Shown here piece by piece: positions 24,550-33,742 of a stretch of 35,235 nt of DNA (positions are counted from its first letter, which is position 1; the number at the start of each line of letters is the position of its first letter). The DNA lies in assembly GCA_001898255.1 (NCBI GenBank), contig MKTK01000037.1:1484-36718 (forward strand). The letters are read 5' to 3'. Source of the DNA: Chryseobacterium sp. 39-10. GTDB lineage: Bacteria; Bacteroidota; Bacteroidia; Flavobacteriales; Weeksellaceae. The notes beneath the pieces were generated by a model. That model was not told where the DNA came from and made no database searches. It was given only the letters and a program-made list of their open reading frames with translations. The position numbers and the translations under genes were made by a program.

Positions 24550-24580
24550 ATCCCCTTCATTGAACAGTGAAGGGGATTTT
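24550..24580. terminator. Bidirectional terminator between the operon and ruvC
   Basis: 10-bp perfect stem atccccttca (24550-24559) / tgaaggggat (24568-24577), T run on the plus strand and A run on the left for the opposite direction. Confidence 0.88.
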
Positions 24581-25135
24581 CTATTTCAGGCGTTCCGGGT
24601 TTTGTTTAAGAAATGCATCCCAACCAGAATAAGATTTTTGAGAAGCCACCTGCCCCGAATTGAAATGATGGCAGACTGCCACCGCTAAACCATCAGAGGC
24701 ATCAAGGTACTTGGTTGGAAATTCCTTAAGCGACAAAAGGTTTTGAAGCATACCGGCTACCTGTTCCTTGCTGGCATTGCCGTTCCCGGTGATTGCCATT
24801 TTTATTTTTTTAGGAGAGTATTCTGTAATAGGGATGTTTCTGTATAAAGAAGCAGCCATCGCTACGCCTTGCGCTCTTCCTAGTTTCAACATACTCTGTA
24901 CATTTTTTCCGAAAAAAGGTGCTTCAAGTGCTACTTCGTCGGGATGAAATTCATCAATAAGAGATAATGTGCGCTCAAAAATATACTTTAGCTTGGTCTC
25001 ATGATTAGGATACTTTTTCAAAATAAGCTCGTGAATAGAAACCAACTTAATGTTATTGCCCTTTACAGAAATGAGTCCAAAACCCATCACAGTTGTTCCC
25101 GGATCGATGCCTAAAATTATTTTTTCAGTTTCCAT
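24581..25135 (-). CDS. ruvC: Holliday junction resolvase RuvC
   Basis: A 184-residue RuvC endonuclease that resolves Holliday junctions with RuvAB. Catalytic acids are visible: Asp11 in GIDPGTT, Glu in VALEAPFFGKNVQSM, and the two Asp of DASDGLAVAVCHH near the C-terminus. The segment KLGRAQGVAMAA is the usual helix after the second acid. Length is normal. It is a lone gene here, not linked to ruvA or ruvB, as in other Bacteroidota. Confidence 0.96.
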   Translation of the reverse strand: METEKIILGIDPGTTVMGFGLISVKGNNIKLVSIHELILKKYPNHETKLKYIFERTLSLIDEFHPDEVALEAPFFGKNVQSMLKLGRAQGVAMAASLYRNIPITEYSPKKIKMAITGNGNASKEQVAGMLQNLLSLKEFPTKYLDASDGLAVAVCHHFNSGQVASQKSYSGWDAFLKQNPERLK

Positions 25136-25315
25136 TTGGTAAAATTAAACATTTAGTCGGTTTAATGGTATTTAAAGTAAGCATATCTCCTCGGTAGATT
25201 TTCGTAATAGGCAAACGCAGGTCGGGAATAGGTCTTCGGAAAACCCTAAAGCAATTGATTTGATTTTAACAATTTTTTATAGTTGTTAGTCGCGAATTGA
25301 AGAGCAGTAATTGTC

Positions 25316-25323
25316 TATCTTTG
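25316..25323 (+). promoter_or_regulatory. -7 promoter element TATCTTTG of the M16 peptidase gene
   Basis: TAnnTTTG match 39 nt before the ATG at 25363, with a TTG at 25297-25299, 16 nt upstream. Confidence 0.6.
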
Positions 25324-25362
25324 ATTTCTCATTTAAAAAATTAATCATTAAATAAGAAAACT

Positions 25363-28095
25363 ATGAGAAAACTGCTATTCTCGGCGCTATTTTGTTTGTC
25401 ACTGGGTTTGCCCAACAGCATTCAGGCACAAAAGGCGGAGAATCCAAAATTTATTGGCAATATTGAGGGTATAAAAGAATATACGCTTAATAATGGAATG
25501 AAGGTTCTGCTTATTCCGGACGCTTCCCAAAGTAACATGGTGGTGAACATTGTGTACAACGTAGGTTCAAAGGACGAAGGTTATGGCGAAAAAGGTATGG
25601 CTCACTTGCTGGAACACATGCTTTTTAAATCCACCAAGAACTTAGGAGATATTAAGAAACAATTATCCGACAAAGGTGGCATGGCCAACGGAACAACATG
25701 GTACGACAGAACCAATTACTATGAAGTTTTTCCGTCTAACGACGAAAACCTCAAATGGGCCATTCAAATGGAAGCCGACCGAATGGTTAATGCAACCATA
25801 CTGCAAAGTGATTTGGACAAAGAGTTTTCTGTGGTACGCAACGAATTCGAAATTGGGGAAAACGATCCCAGCGGTGTGCTCATGGAGAAAGTTTTTTCTA
25901 CGGCTTACACTTGGCACAACTATGGAAATAGCACCATTGGCAGTAAAGAAGATATCGAGAGGGTAAAAGCAAATACGCTTCGAAAATTTTATGAAAAATA
26001 TTATCAGCCCGATAACGCGACGCTGATTGTTGCAGGGAAGTTTGATGAAAATAATGCCCTTAAATACATTGGAGATTATTTTTCAGTGATTCCCAAACCG
26101 CAAAGGGAATTGGGCGGTACATACACAGTAGAGCCCGCTCAGGACGGTGAAAGAACAGTGGAATTGAGACGAAGCGGAGAAAGCAAACTCATTGCTGCTG
26201 CCTATCATACTTCAGCATTTGCCGATAAAGATTATGCGGCATTGGATGCTCTAAACGAAATTTTAGCATCAAATCCTTCGGGATACCTTTATAAAGCTTT
26301 GGTGGAAAGCCATAAAGTATCCAGTTTATCTGCCTATTCACCTACGGTTCGAGATGCGGGTTTAACCTATTTCAATTTTGATGTTCCCAAAGATAAAGAT
26401 CTACAGGTGACCAAAACTGCTGTGCTTAGCGAATTGGATAAAATACCAACCATCAATTACACCGAACAAGATTTGGCCAGAGCGAAATCAAAATTGCTGA
26501 AACAGATTGATGATGAAAAGAATAACACCATCCGTTATGCTATCTCGCTTACCGAAATTATTGGTGCAGGAAGCTATAAACTCGGGTTTCTTTACCGTGA
26601 CAATGTAGAGCATTTATCGGTTGCAGACATTAAGCGAGTTGCAGAAAAGTATTTTAGAAATAATAACAGAACGGTTGGTTTATTCATTCCGTCAGCAAAC
26701 GAAATTCGTGTAAAACCATTGGAATTCCTTCCTGACCAGATTCTTGCACTTACCAACAACTATAAAGGAAAAGCACAGGAAAAAGAAGTTGCACCCTTTG
26801 AAGCAAGCATTGCCAATCTTAAGAAAAACCTTACTGAAGGGGTTCTTTCTAACGGAATGAAGTACGGGTTGATCAATAAAGATATTAAAGGAGACAAAGT
26901 AATTGCCAGTTTCCGACTGATTAACGGTAACGAAAAGGATTTAAGTGGCAAAAGCACTATCGCCGATTTAACTGCGGATTTGCTTAATGCAGGAACCAAA
27001 ACAAAAACAAAAGAGCAGATTCAGGATCGTTTGGATCAACTAAAATCCAGCATCAGCACGAGAAGCAGCGGGCAATTTTTAGTGATTTCGGTGAATACTT
27101 ACAAAAGCTCGTATGCAGAAGTAATGGATATTTTGAAGGATATGCTGACCAACTCAACTTTCCCTCAAAACGAAATCACCAAAACCATCAACGAAAACAA
27201 CACCAATTTAGAATCTCAGTTGAAGGATCCACAAGCTATTGCACAAAATGAATTGGCTCGCTTGGCTTCTCCTTATCCCAAAGAAAGCATTTTTTACACA
27301 GCCACTTTGCAGGAACAAATTGATGAGAATAAAAAAGTAACGAGAGACCAAATCGTCAATTATTACCAGAATATTTTGGGTGCCAACAATGGCGTAGGAA
27401 CTGTTATCGGAAGTTTGGATCCCAAAACAGCATCATCGGCTTTGGAGAGTACCTTTGGGAAATTCAATTCCAAATCAAAGTATGCCGAGATAAAACCTAC
27501 CTTTTTTGAAACCAAAAAAGCAGACAAATTATTCCTGACACCCGACAAAGAAAATGCAATGGCTTTGGCTACTGAAAGTTTCAGAATGGACCAGAAAAGC
27601 GCAGATTATCCGGCGTTATTGATGGCTAACGAAATCTTAGGAAGTGGCGGATTTCTTTCCGCAAGGTTACCAATGCGTCTTCGCGAAAAAGAAGGCATCA
27701 GCTATGGCGTGGGCTCGTTTTTGAATGTGCCGGTTTCCAATGATGTGGCTTCCTGGGGCTTGTATGCACTGCTGAACCCTACCAAAAGAAGTGCCGTAGA
27801 AGCGGCTTGGAAAGAGGAAGTGGCGAAAGCACTAAAAGATGGTTTTACGGCCGATGAGTTGGCAACCAATAAGAAAAGTTATGCCAACGGACAAAAAACC
27901 ATGCTCGGAATGGAGAACACCCTCATCACTTTGGTGAACCGAAAACTGCAATATGGCGTTTCGCTCGACAATTATGATGTGCTGAACGACAAGGTAGAAG
28001 CGTTGAAACTTGACGAAGTAAATGCAGCATTAAGAAAGTATATTAACTTAGATAAAGTAACAACGGTATACGCCGGAGATTTCGATAAGAAATAA
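25363..28095 (+). CDS. Secreted M16-family (pitrilysin-like) zinc metallopeptidase
   Basis: A 910-residue protein with signal peptide (LLFSALFCLSLGLPNSIQAQ). The inverted zinc motif HLLEH (His81, Glu84 as base, His85) and the distal ligand Glu161 (VVRNEFE), 76 residues after His85, fit active M16 peptidases. The protein has the double layout of two M16 modules: residues about 35-470 active, about 480-910 without HxxEH but with the typical FRMDQKSADYPALLMANEIL and RLREKEGISYGVGS blocks that bind substrate. It probably acts in the periplasm on peptides. It has its own promoter and terminator. Confidence 0.94.
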   Translation: MRKLLFSALFCLSLGLPNSIQAQKAENPKFIGNIEGIKEYTLNNGMKVLLIPDASQSNMVVNIVYNVGSKDEGYGEKGMAHLLEHMLFKSTKNLGDIKKQLSDKGGMANGTTWYDRTNYYEVFPSNDENLKWAIQMEADRMVNATILQSDLDKEFSVVRNEFEIGENDPSGVLMEKVFSTAYTWHNYGNSTIGSKEDIERVKANTLRKFYEKYYQPDNATLIVAGKFDENNALKYIGDYFSVIPKPQRELGGTYTVEPAQDGERTVELRRSGESKLIAAAYHTSAFADKDYAALDALNEILASNPSGYLYKALVESHKVSSLSAYSPTVRDAGLTYFNFDVPKDKDLQVTKTAVLSELDKIPTINYTEQDLARAKSKLLKQIDDEKNNTIRYAISLTEIIGAGSYKLGFLYRDNVEHLSVADIKRVAEKYFRNNNRTVGLFIPSANEIRVKPLEFLPDQILALTNNYKGKAQEKEVAPFEASIANLKKNLTEGVLSNGMKYGLINKDIKGDKVIASFRLINGNEKDLSGKSTIADLTADLLNAGTKTKTKEQIQDRLDQLKSSISTRSSGQFLVISVNTYKSSYAEVMDILKDMLTNSTFPQNEITKTINENNTNLESQLKDPQAIAQNELARLASPYPKESIFYTATLQEQIDENKKVTRDQIVNYYQNILGANNGVGTVIGSLDPKTASSALESTFGKFNSKSKYAEIKPTFFETKKADKLFLTPDKENAMALATESFRMDQKSADYPALLMANEILGSGGFLSARLPMRLREKEGISYGVGSFLNVPVSNDVASWGLYALLNPTKRSAVEAAWKEEVAKALKDGFTADELATNKKSYANGQKTMLGMENTLITLVNRKLQYGVSLDNYDVLNDKVEALKLDEVNAALRKYINLDKVTTVYAGDFDKK

Positions 28096-28115
28096 AATTT
28101 CTTAGAGAACCTGAT

Positions 28116-28147
28116 AATCCGATGCAGCAATGTGTCGGATTTTTTTG
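28116..28147 (+). terminator. Terminator of the M16 peptidase gene
   Basis: 7-bp stem aatccga (28116-28122) / tcggatt (28135-28141), followed by T7. The position also shows that the next gene cannot start at 28122. Confidence 0.8.
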
Positions 28148-28175
28148 TTGCTTTGTTGTTATGAGTATTAAAAAT

Positions 28176-28685
28176 ATGAAAAACTTTACACTTCTTATCA
28201 TATTGGTCTTAACAGCTTGCCACCAAAAAGAATCTGTTGTTCCTGCTGCGGCTTCCAAAGACACAATTGGCATACATGATGCAAATGTTGATACCACCAA
28301 AACAGTTTCGGTTCCTGATGCGACAATCCCCCGTCATTCTTCGGATTCATCAAGAGCAATCAGCGGAGACAAGATCGTAAGGACCATCGGGGCAGATGTG
28401 CTGCCGATTAACATTCAGGATGAATTTACCAATGATGATCAACAGTTAATTATTAAAATTAAAAATTTTTCTGCTAAAAGTATCGCCGGAAAAATTAATC
28501 CTGAAAATCCTGAAATGAATATCCGATTTAACCAGATTAAACTCCCCAACGGTGATTATGACGGACCTTTTGGAAGAGATGTTTCCTATGATATTAATGG
28601 TAAAGGAGAGCTGTGGCTAATCATTGGTAAAAGCAATATGGCCTCCGCAGATCCAAAAGGAAAATTTTCGGTGAAGCTGCAATAG
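28176..28685 (+). CDS. Lipoprotein of unknown function
   Basis: 169 residues from the ATG at 28176 (MKNFTLLIILVLTAC, lipobox VLTAC); the frame is open to 28122 but that part overlaps a terminator, and ATG 28161 is a second choice. After Cys comes a Ser/Thr/Pro/Asp-rich linker to about residue 75, then a small beta domain with IGADVLPINIQDEFTNDDQQ, LIIKIKNFSAKSIAGKI and GELWLIIGKSN. I do not recognise the family. Mature protein likely sits in the outer or inner membrane facing the periplasm. Confidence 0.8.
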   Translation: MKNFTLLIILVLTACHQKESVVPAAASKDTIGIHDANVDTTKTVSVPDATIPRHSSDSSRAISGDKIVRTIGADVLPINIQDEFTNDDQQLIIKIKNFSAKSIAGKINPENPEMNIRFNQIKLPNGDYDGPFGRDVSYDINGKGELWLIIGKSNMASADPKGKFSVKLQ

Positions 28686-28773
28686 TATTCAGTATTGCAG
28701 GGCGTTAAACTTCTGTTAAATACGGGGCTTGGTACAGTTTCTGAATAGTTGAAAGCAATCAAAATTTATTACT

Positions 28774-29283
28774 ATGAAAAATGTTATGCTTTCTTCAGCA
28801 GTAGTCGCTTTTGCTTTGGCGAGTTGCTCTACCGTGTCGTCTATTCTTCAGAATACCTTTCCCTACAATGCTTCCGTGTTGGTAGCAGCAGGTTCGCCCG
28901 CCAATACTTCACTTTCAACTGTGGCCGTTGCGCAAAGCATCAACCAGATTACCGGCGCAGGAGCCAATGTGCGAAACATCCGAGCTTCTAATGCTACGTT
29001 GTCGGTAAATTCCAGTACAAGCATTGGAATTTTTAAATCAGTAAAAGTGTATCTTTCAAATAATGGAAGCAATGAGGTTCTTGTTGCATCACGGGAAAAT
29101 ATTCCGGATAATGTGGGAAGTACGCTTGCGCTGGATTTGAATTCTTCATCATCACTGGATCATATTTTTAAATCGGGGTCAGTTCAACAGAGAATTGTAT
29201 ATGTATTGAAGCAATCGCCTACCTCTGATGTAACGCTGAAGTCCTCGGTTGGCTTTAGCAGTGAACCGGTGACCAATCCGTAG
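28774..29283 (+). CDS. Putative lipoprotein (169 aa)
   Basis: 169 residues, signal MKNVMLSSAVVAFALASC with lipobox ALASC. The mature part is Ser/Asn/Val-rich and beta-strand prone (SIGIFKSVKVYLSNNGSNEVLVASREN, SVQQRIVYVLKQSPTSDVTLKSSVGF), suggesting a single beta-sandwich. No named family recognised. It lies 88 bp after another lipoprotein gene and ends at a strong bidirectional terminator shared with the convergent lipoprotein gene. Confidence 0.82.
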   Translation: MKNVMLSSAVVAFALASCSTVSSILQNTFPYNASVLVAAGSPANTSLSTVAVAQSINQITGAGANVRNIRASNATLSVNSSTSIGIFKSVKVYLSNNGSNEVLVASRENIPDNVGSTLALDLNSSSSLDHIFKSGSVQQRIVYVLKQSPTSDVTLKSSVGFSSEPVTNP

Positions 29284-29303
29284 TTAGAATCATAAAAAAT
29301 GAA

Positions 29304-29336
29304 AACAGCCAGTGCAGGAAGCGCTGGCTGTTCTTT
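29304..29336. terminator. Bidirectional terminator
   Basis: 12-bp stem aacagccagtgc (29304-29315) / gcgctggctgtt (29321-29332), one G-U, between convergent lipoprotein genes, T-rich on the plus-strand side. Confidence 0.85.
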
Positions 29337-29355
29337 TAAAAATGTGATCTTATTA

Positions 29356-29754
29356 CTACTTCTTGGTAGTGAATTTTTTGATGCCATTGATGTATAATGC
29401 GCCTTCTTTTGCATCATATCGGTATGTGTCATTGGCATACAAATCGTTTGCAGATTTGTTGATGATGGTGGTTTTTTTGGTTGCCGGCAAGAAGAGCTCG
29501 GCTTTGGACTGGTCATCATTCAATACCACAAAAGCACTGAAAACAGTTTCGCCTGCTTTTGTTTCCACAGGGTTCAGTCGGGTTCCTTCATTGAATACCT
29601 GAATGCAGTTTTGCTTCAGTTCGCTCCAGCTTGCACCGGTTGCTGCTATACAGCCGTGGCTGTCTTTATCCCCACCAATTGGTTTTTTCACTTGATTGTT
29701 GCAGGCACTCATCACGGCAAGTAGTCCTAGCAAAAGAATGGTTTGTTTTTTCAT
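29356..29754 (-). CDS. Lipoprotein of unknown function (132 aa)
   Basis: 132 residues from the ATG at 29754 (MKKQTILLLGLLAVMSAC, lipobox VMSAC). The frame is open to 29775, but that part overlaps the -7 element TAACTTTG at 29773-29780, so the shorter start is right. The mature part has three Cys (DSHGC, KQNC and the lipid Cys) and motifs GASWSELKQNCIQVFNEGTRLNP, AFVVLNDDQSKAELFLP and TYRYDAKEGALYINGIKKF. I recall similar small lipoproteins in flavobacteria, without a known function. Confidence 0.85.
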   Translation of the reverse strand: MKKQTILLLGLLAVMSACNNQVKKPIGGDKDSHGCIAATGASWSELKQNCIQVFNEGTRLNPVETKAGETVFSAFVVLNDDQSKAELFLPATKKTTIINKSANDLYANDTYRYDAKEGALYINGIKKFTTKK

Positions 29755-29772
29755 TTTCGTTACGTTAGTGTA

Positions 29773-29780
29773 CAAAGTTA
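29773..29780 (-). promoter_or_regulatory. -7 promoter element TAACTTTG (minus strand)
   Basis: TAnnTTTG match 18 nt before the ATG at 29754 of the 132-aa lipoprotein. Confidence 0.6.
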
Positions 29781-29860
29781 ATCAATTAGTAATTACAGTC
29801 GGTAAATTCTTCTGTTATAAAGTTTTTTTATCCGAATACATGATGTTTTCACAAGATCAT

Positions 29861-31468
29861 TTAGGTGAGGGCAGAGGAGTTGTTTAAGTCGTTGATATCC
29901 AATTGTAGCTCTGCTTTTCTTATCTCTTCATCGCTAAAGAATTTTTCTTTTCGCAGTTTAAACAGCTCCTGCCGTTGAATTGCGTAAATGTTGGCCAAGA
30001 TGTCGTGATATCGGTTGAGTTGTTGCGCTTCGCTTTTGTCGCATTCCAAAGATTTCAGGCGCTGCGCTATGTTTTGTGTTTGGTCTTCAAGGTGAGACTG
30101 ATAATAAGCGATCGACTGATTTTCTTTGATCTCATTTGCATACTTTTCTTTCAACAGGTCTAATGCTACTTTATTTAACCGCAGCTGTATTCCCGCTTGC
30201 TGTTCTTCCTCTGGTAGCATCGAATCAATCTCTTTTAACTTAATAAGTTTAATGACGAAAGGTAAAGTAAGACCCTGGAAAACAAGCGTAATAAAGATCA
30301 CCACAAAGGTGATAAAGATAATCAGGTTTCGTTGGGGGAAAGTACTTCCATCCGACATCATTAAAGGAATTGAAAGCGATGTTGCCAGCGAAACAACACC
30401 CCGCATTCCCGCCCAAGAAATCACCAGCGGGCCTTTCCAGCCGGGAGAGGGGTCTTTTCTTGCTTTGGCACTAATCCACCGCGGAATATGTGCCGCAGGA
30501 TAAACCCACAAAAAGCGCAGTGCAATAACAATAATACTGATGAGAGAACCGTACTTAACGGCCTCCCATATCGAATATTGACCGAGCCCTTCAATAATTT
30601 CAGGCAACTCCAAACCAATCAGTACAAAAACCAGCGCATTCATTACAAAAATCATGGTGGTCCAAACCCCCAACATATTCAATCGGGTATTGCCTGTCTT
30701 AAAAACTTCATGAGAGCGGTAAGAAATGAACAATCCACCACTTACTACCGCCATCACTCCTGAAAAATGAAATTGCTCTGCCGCTAAAAATAAAATATAG
30801 GGGGTCATCACCGTTAGCGTCGCATCAATGGCTGGAGTTGTCGGTAAAAAGCGGTGAATCACATACATGATATGAGCGCCAATGAGCCCAATAACAACGC
30901 CCATTCCTGCCACTAAAAAGAATTGCCCGGTGGCTTGCTGTAGCGAGAAGGTGCCCGTCATAATGGCCAGCAGTGCAAATTTGAATACGATCAATGAAGA
31001 TGCATCATTAACCAAACTTTCACCCTCTAGAATAGGCATCAATCTTTTCGGTACCTTCATTCCCTTCAGCACGGTTGCTGCTGCCACTGCGTCGGGGGGC
31101 GACACGATACCGCCCAATAAAAAACCGAGTGCCAAAGTGAAGTTCGGAATAAGTGAAGAAGACGCATAGGCCACCACCACGGAGGTGAAAAAAACCAAAC
31201 CAAAAGCAAGCAACGCAATGGATCTTTTCCATTTCCAGAAATCATTCCAAGACGTGTACCACGCGGCCTCGTACAACAGCGGCGGTAGAAAGATAAGAAA
31301 AATCAGATCCGGGTCCAGTTGCAAATGGGGAATCCCAGGAATAAAGCTAATTCCTAAGCCGGCAATAACCAGGAAAATAGGGTAGGCAATTTTGATGCGC
31401 TGTGCCACTAATACCAAAAGCATTACGGCCAACAATAAACCAAGAATCAAGAGTAAAGTGTGGTGCAT
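29861..31468 (-). CDS. CPA1-family Na+/H+ antiporter
   Basis: 535 residues from the ATG at 31468 (a TTG three codons upstream is less likely). About 12 membrane helices, the first in HHTLLLILGLLLAVMLLVLVA. Ion-path motifs of the family are present: FLPPLLYEAAW (helix 3), GGIVSPPDAVAAATVLKG (equivalent of TDPVAV), EGESLVNDASSLIVFK and the later GMRGVVSLATSLSIP. The C-terminal 130 residues are a charged cytosolic tail. The protein exchanges Na+ (or K+) for protons across the inner membrane for pH and salt control. It is a lone gene, transcribed toward the lipoprotein gene. Confidence 0.93.
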   Translation of the reverse strand: MHHTLLLILGLLLAVMLLVLVAQRIKIAYPIFLVIAGLGISFIPGIPHLQLDPDLIFLIFLPPLLYEAAWYTSWNDFWKWKRSIALLAFGLVFFTSVVVAYASSSLIPNFTLALGFLLGGIVSPPDAVAAATVLKGMKVPKRLMPILEGESLVNDASSLIVFKFALLAIMTGTFSLQQATGQFFLVAGMGVVIGLIGAHIMYVIHRFLPTTPAIDATLTVMTPYILFLAAEQFHFSGVMAVVSGGLFISYRSHEVFKTGNTRLNMLGVWTTMIFVMNALVFVLIGLELPEIIEGLGQYSIWEAVKYGSLISIIVIALRFLWVYPAAHIPRWISAKARKDPSPGWKGPLVISWAGMRGVVSLATSLSIPLMMSDGSTFPQRNLIIFITFVVIFITLVFQGLTLPFVIKLIKLKEIDSMLPEEEQQAGIQLRLNKVALDLLKEKYANEIKENQSIAYYQSHLEDQTQNIAQRLKSLECDKSEAQQLNRYHDILANIYAIQRQELFKLRKEKFFSDEEIRKAELQLDINDLNNSSALT

Positions 31469-31948
31469 AAATGTCAATGAATAAAGTTTACGTTTTTTAT
31501 CAGTTCTTGGATCTCTTTAGCGGTGCACCGCTTGACAATATGCTTCTGGAAAACTGTTTTTCAGTCGCCGCAATGTAGCAATAATCCTCAACGAGGAATT
31601 GATTGTTTTCATCATCATGGTGTTGTGCTTTTTAAACCTAAAACTTATAAAAAAGTCATTTGTTTTTTCAAAAATAAAACTTTTTTGAAAAAAGATTAGT
31701 AAAAAGCAAAAATAAGCAAAACGGTTAAAACCGTTGCTATACAACGCTTTGTAAAATAGTAGTCTTGGTTTGGAACTCGGTGTCTGATAGGTTTTGGGCT
31801 TAAAATGACAAGGTTAGGTTACTAATTCGTTACCGATTGACAAAGGTAACTGCATAGCTTAACTGATTATATTTCAGTCTTTTGCACCCTTTTCTATATT
31901 CCCTTGTAACTCAATGTAAATTAATTTTAAACGTTAAACATTTGAGTT
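31469..31948. other. Intergenic segment that should contain the element boundary
   Basis: No convincing gene; a minus-strand frame of 33 codons at 31517-31618 (MKTINSSLRIIATL...) is weak. Small dyads lie at about 31720-31750: acggtt-aa-aaccgt and cgttg-ctata-caacg. A further one, gttacc/ggtaac, is at about 31830-31851 and contains a minus-strand TACCTTTG. An attachment site of the integrase downstream is expected in this stretch but cannot be placed. Confidence 0.4.
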
Positions 31949-33199
31949 ATGGAGCAGACAAAAAAATCGACGTTCAAACTGCTTTTCTATTTGAAAAAGA
32001 ACGAACTGAAAAAGAACGGTAATGCCCCGGTTATGGCACGTATTACCATTGACGGAACCCCGAAAACTTTCGGAACAAAGTTAGAAATTGACCCAAATAA
32101 TTGGGATTTAAAACACGGACGAGTACAGGGAAAAAGTGCGCAGGCACTAAGCATCAATAAAAAACTGGATAACATACGTGGGCGCATCGACAAGATTTAT
32201 GAAGATATGCTGAAGCACAAGGGCTTTGCAACAGCCCAAAAAGTAAAGCTATCATTCTTGGGTGTCGGTGTAATGGATGATGCTATCCTTAAAGTATTCA
32301 ACGACCAAAACGAGGATTTTAAAAAATTGGTCGAAAAGGAAGAACGTTCACAAAGTACCTACAACAAGTATATCACAGTTTACAATCATCTTACCACGTT
32401 TATCAAAGAACGCTATCATCGTGATGATATGGCTTTTCGGGAATTGACTTCCGATTTTATCCGGGAGTTTGATTTTTACCTCCGGTACGATTTGCAGTCT
32501 TCCCACAATACAGTTTGGGTGTACACGATGCCTGTATTAGCCCTTGTGGAACTGGCTATTAAAAAAGGCTTGATACGTGATAATCCTTTTCAGGATTACG
32601 AAATCAATATGGAAGAAACCGACCGTGGTTATATCCTTAAAGAAGATGTAGAAAAGCTGATGATGTGCGTACCTCCACACCCACGTTATGAGCTGGTAAA
32701 AGACCTATTCATTTTCAGTTGCTTTACAGGACTTGCTTACGCAGATATTAAGAAATTGACAAGGAACAATATTCAATCTTTCTTTGACGGTCATCAATGG
32801 ATTATCAGCAGGAGAAAGAAATCAGATATTGCTTCCAACGTTCGGTTAATGGAAATCCCTAAACGTATCATTGAGAAATATCAGGGTACGACAAGGAATG
32901 AATTTATCTTTCCTGTTCCGACCAATTCAACCTGCAATACTCACGTAGGTAAATTGATTGAAAAGGCAGAGATTATCACGGAGCAAAAAGTGACTTTTCA
33001 TACTGCAAGGCATACTTTCGGAACAATGTTTTTGACAGAGGGTGTACCACTTGAAAGCCTTAGCAAAATGATGGGGCATAAAAACATTTCCACTACACAG
33101 ATTTATGCCAAAATCACGAGCCAAAAAATCAGTAAGGATATGGATTTGGTTGCCCCTAAATTCCAGGCTATGGAAAAAGCATTTTTAACAGCAATCTGA
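31949..33199 (+). CDS. Tyrosine recombinase/integrase of the CTnDOT type
   Basis: A 416-residue site-specific recombinase. The N-terminal arm-binding domain (FKLLFYLKKNELKKNGNAPV then MARITIDG) and core-binding SAM-like domain (about 110-215) precede the catalytic domain. Catalytic residues: His351 and Arg354 in HTARH, His377 in MGHKNIS and Tyr386 in QIYAKI. The first Arg of most relatives is replaced by Ala263 (TGLAYAD), the known trait of IntDOT-like enzymes. It catalyses integration and excision. A terminator follows the gene, 23 bp after the stop. Confidence 0.94.
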   Translation: MEQTKKSTFKLLFYLKKNELKKNGNAPVMARITIDGTPKTFGTKLEIDPNNWDLKHGRVQGKSAQALSINKKLDNIRGRIDKIYEDMLKHKGFATAQKVKLSFLGVGVMDDAILKVFNDQNEDFKKLVEKEERSQSTYNKYITVYNHLTTFIKERYHRDDMAFRELTSDFIREFDFYLRYDLQSSHNTVWVYTMPVLALVELAIKKGLIRDNPFQDYEINMEETDRGYILKEDVEKLMMCVPPHPRYELVKDLFIFSCFTGLAYADIKKLTRNNIQSFFDGHQWIISRRKKSDIASNVRLMEIPKRIIEKYQGTTRNEFIFPVPTNSTCNTHVGKLIEKAEIITEQKVTFHTARHTFGTMFLTEGVPLESLSKMMGHKNISTTQIYAKITSQKISKDMDLVAPKFQAMEKAFLTAI

Positions 33200-33222
33200 T
33201 TAGGTTTTATTACTACACACAG

Positions 33223-33252
33223 AGCAGAACTTTAAACGGTTCTGCTTTTTTT
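33223..33252 (+). terminator. Integrase gene terminator
   Basis: 8-bp stem agcagaac (33223-33230) / gttctgct (33239-33246) with loop tttaaacg, followed by a T run. Confidence 0.88.
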
Positions 33253-33742
33253 ATGCCTCTACTTTTTTAGGCAAAGCACATTTACCTCCACTACACAATC
33301 CAACGCTGTAAAAGAGCTTTTGCCTACTTCCCAAAATAGAAAATTGAAAAACGAAATCCTTATCTAATTCCTTCTGCCATTCCGTTTTTAAAATCTCTAT
33401 TACAGGCTATCAAAGCCTGGTCATTAATGCCATAAAAATTTAGAACAGAAAATTTCCACAATCAACCGGTAAAAAGGCAGCTAAGTTATAGCGGGCAGCC
33501 ACCGCACACACCCACCAATAAAAAAAACGAATGAACGGTTTCCCCCTAAAGGAACCCCCATTAAGTCATTTTTTTTCTTGGTCTTCGCTGTTGCCCGCTT
33601 GGATTATCTGCTTTCTTTTTTCCGGTTTTTCTTTTGGAAAATATTATGCGAAGCGAAGCGGAGCAAACCACAACGGGAAGCGGAAAACGAGGAAAGCGAG
33701 TGAGTAAATAAACATTTTTTCAAACATCAAAATTTTAGCATT
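33253..33742. other. Gene-free segment between integrase and DUF932 gene
   Basis: No gene is visible in 490 bp. It includes an 8-bp inverted repeat agcgggca (33490-33497) / tgcccgct (33592-33599) and a purine-rich run at about 33650-33705 (gcgaagcgaagcggagc...). It may be a regulatory leader of the DUF932 gene or contain a cis-acting site of the element. Confidence 0.4.

Noticed and set aside
31517-31744. Minus-strand 75-codon frame upstream of the antiporter
   Set aside because: Low-complexity Phe/Lys-rich start over AT-rich DNA; at most the last 33 codons are protein-like and too short to call.
33490-33599. Origin of transfer (oriT)
   Set aside because: Only an 8-bp inverted repeat is seen, with no relaxase or mobilisation gene nearby in the window.
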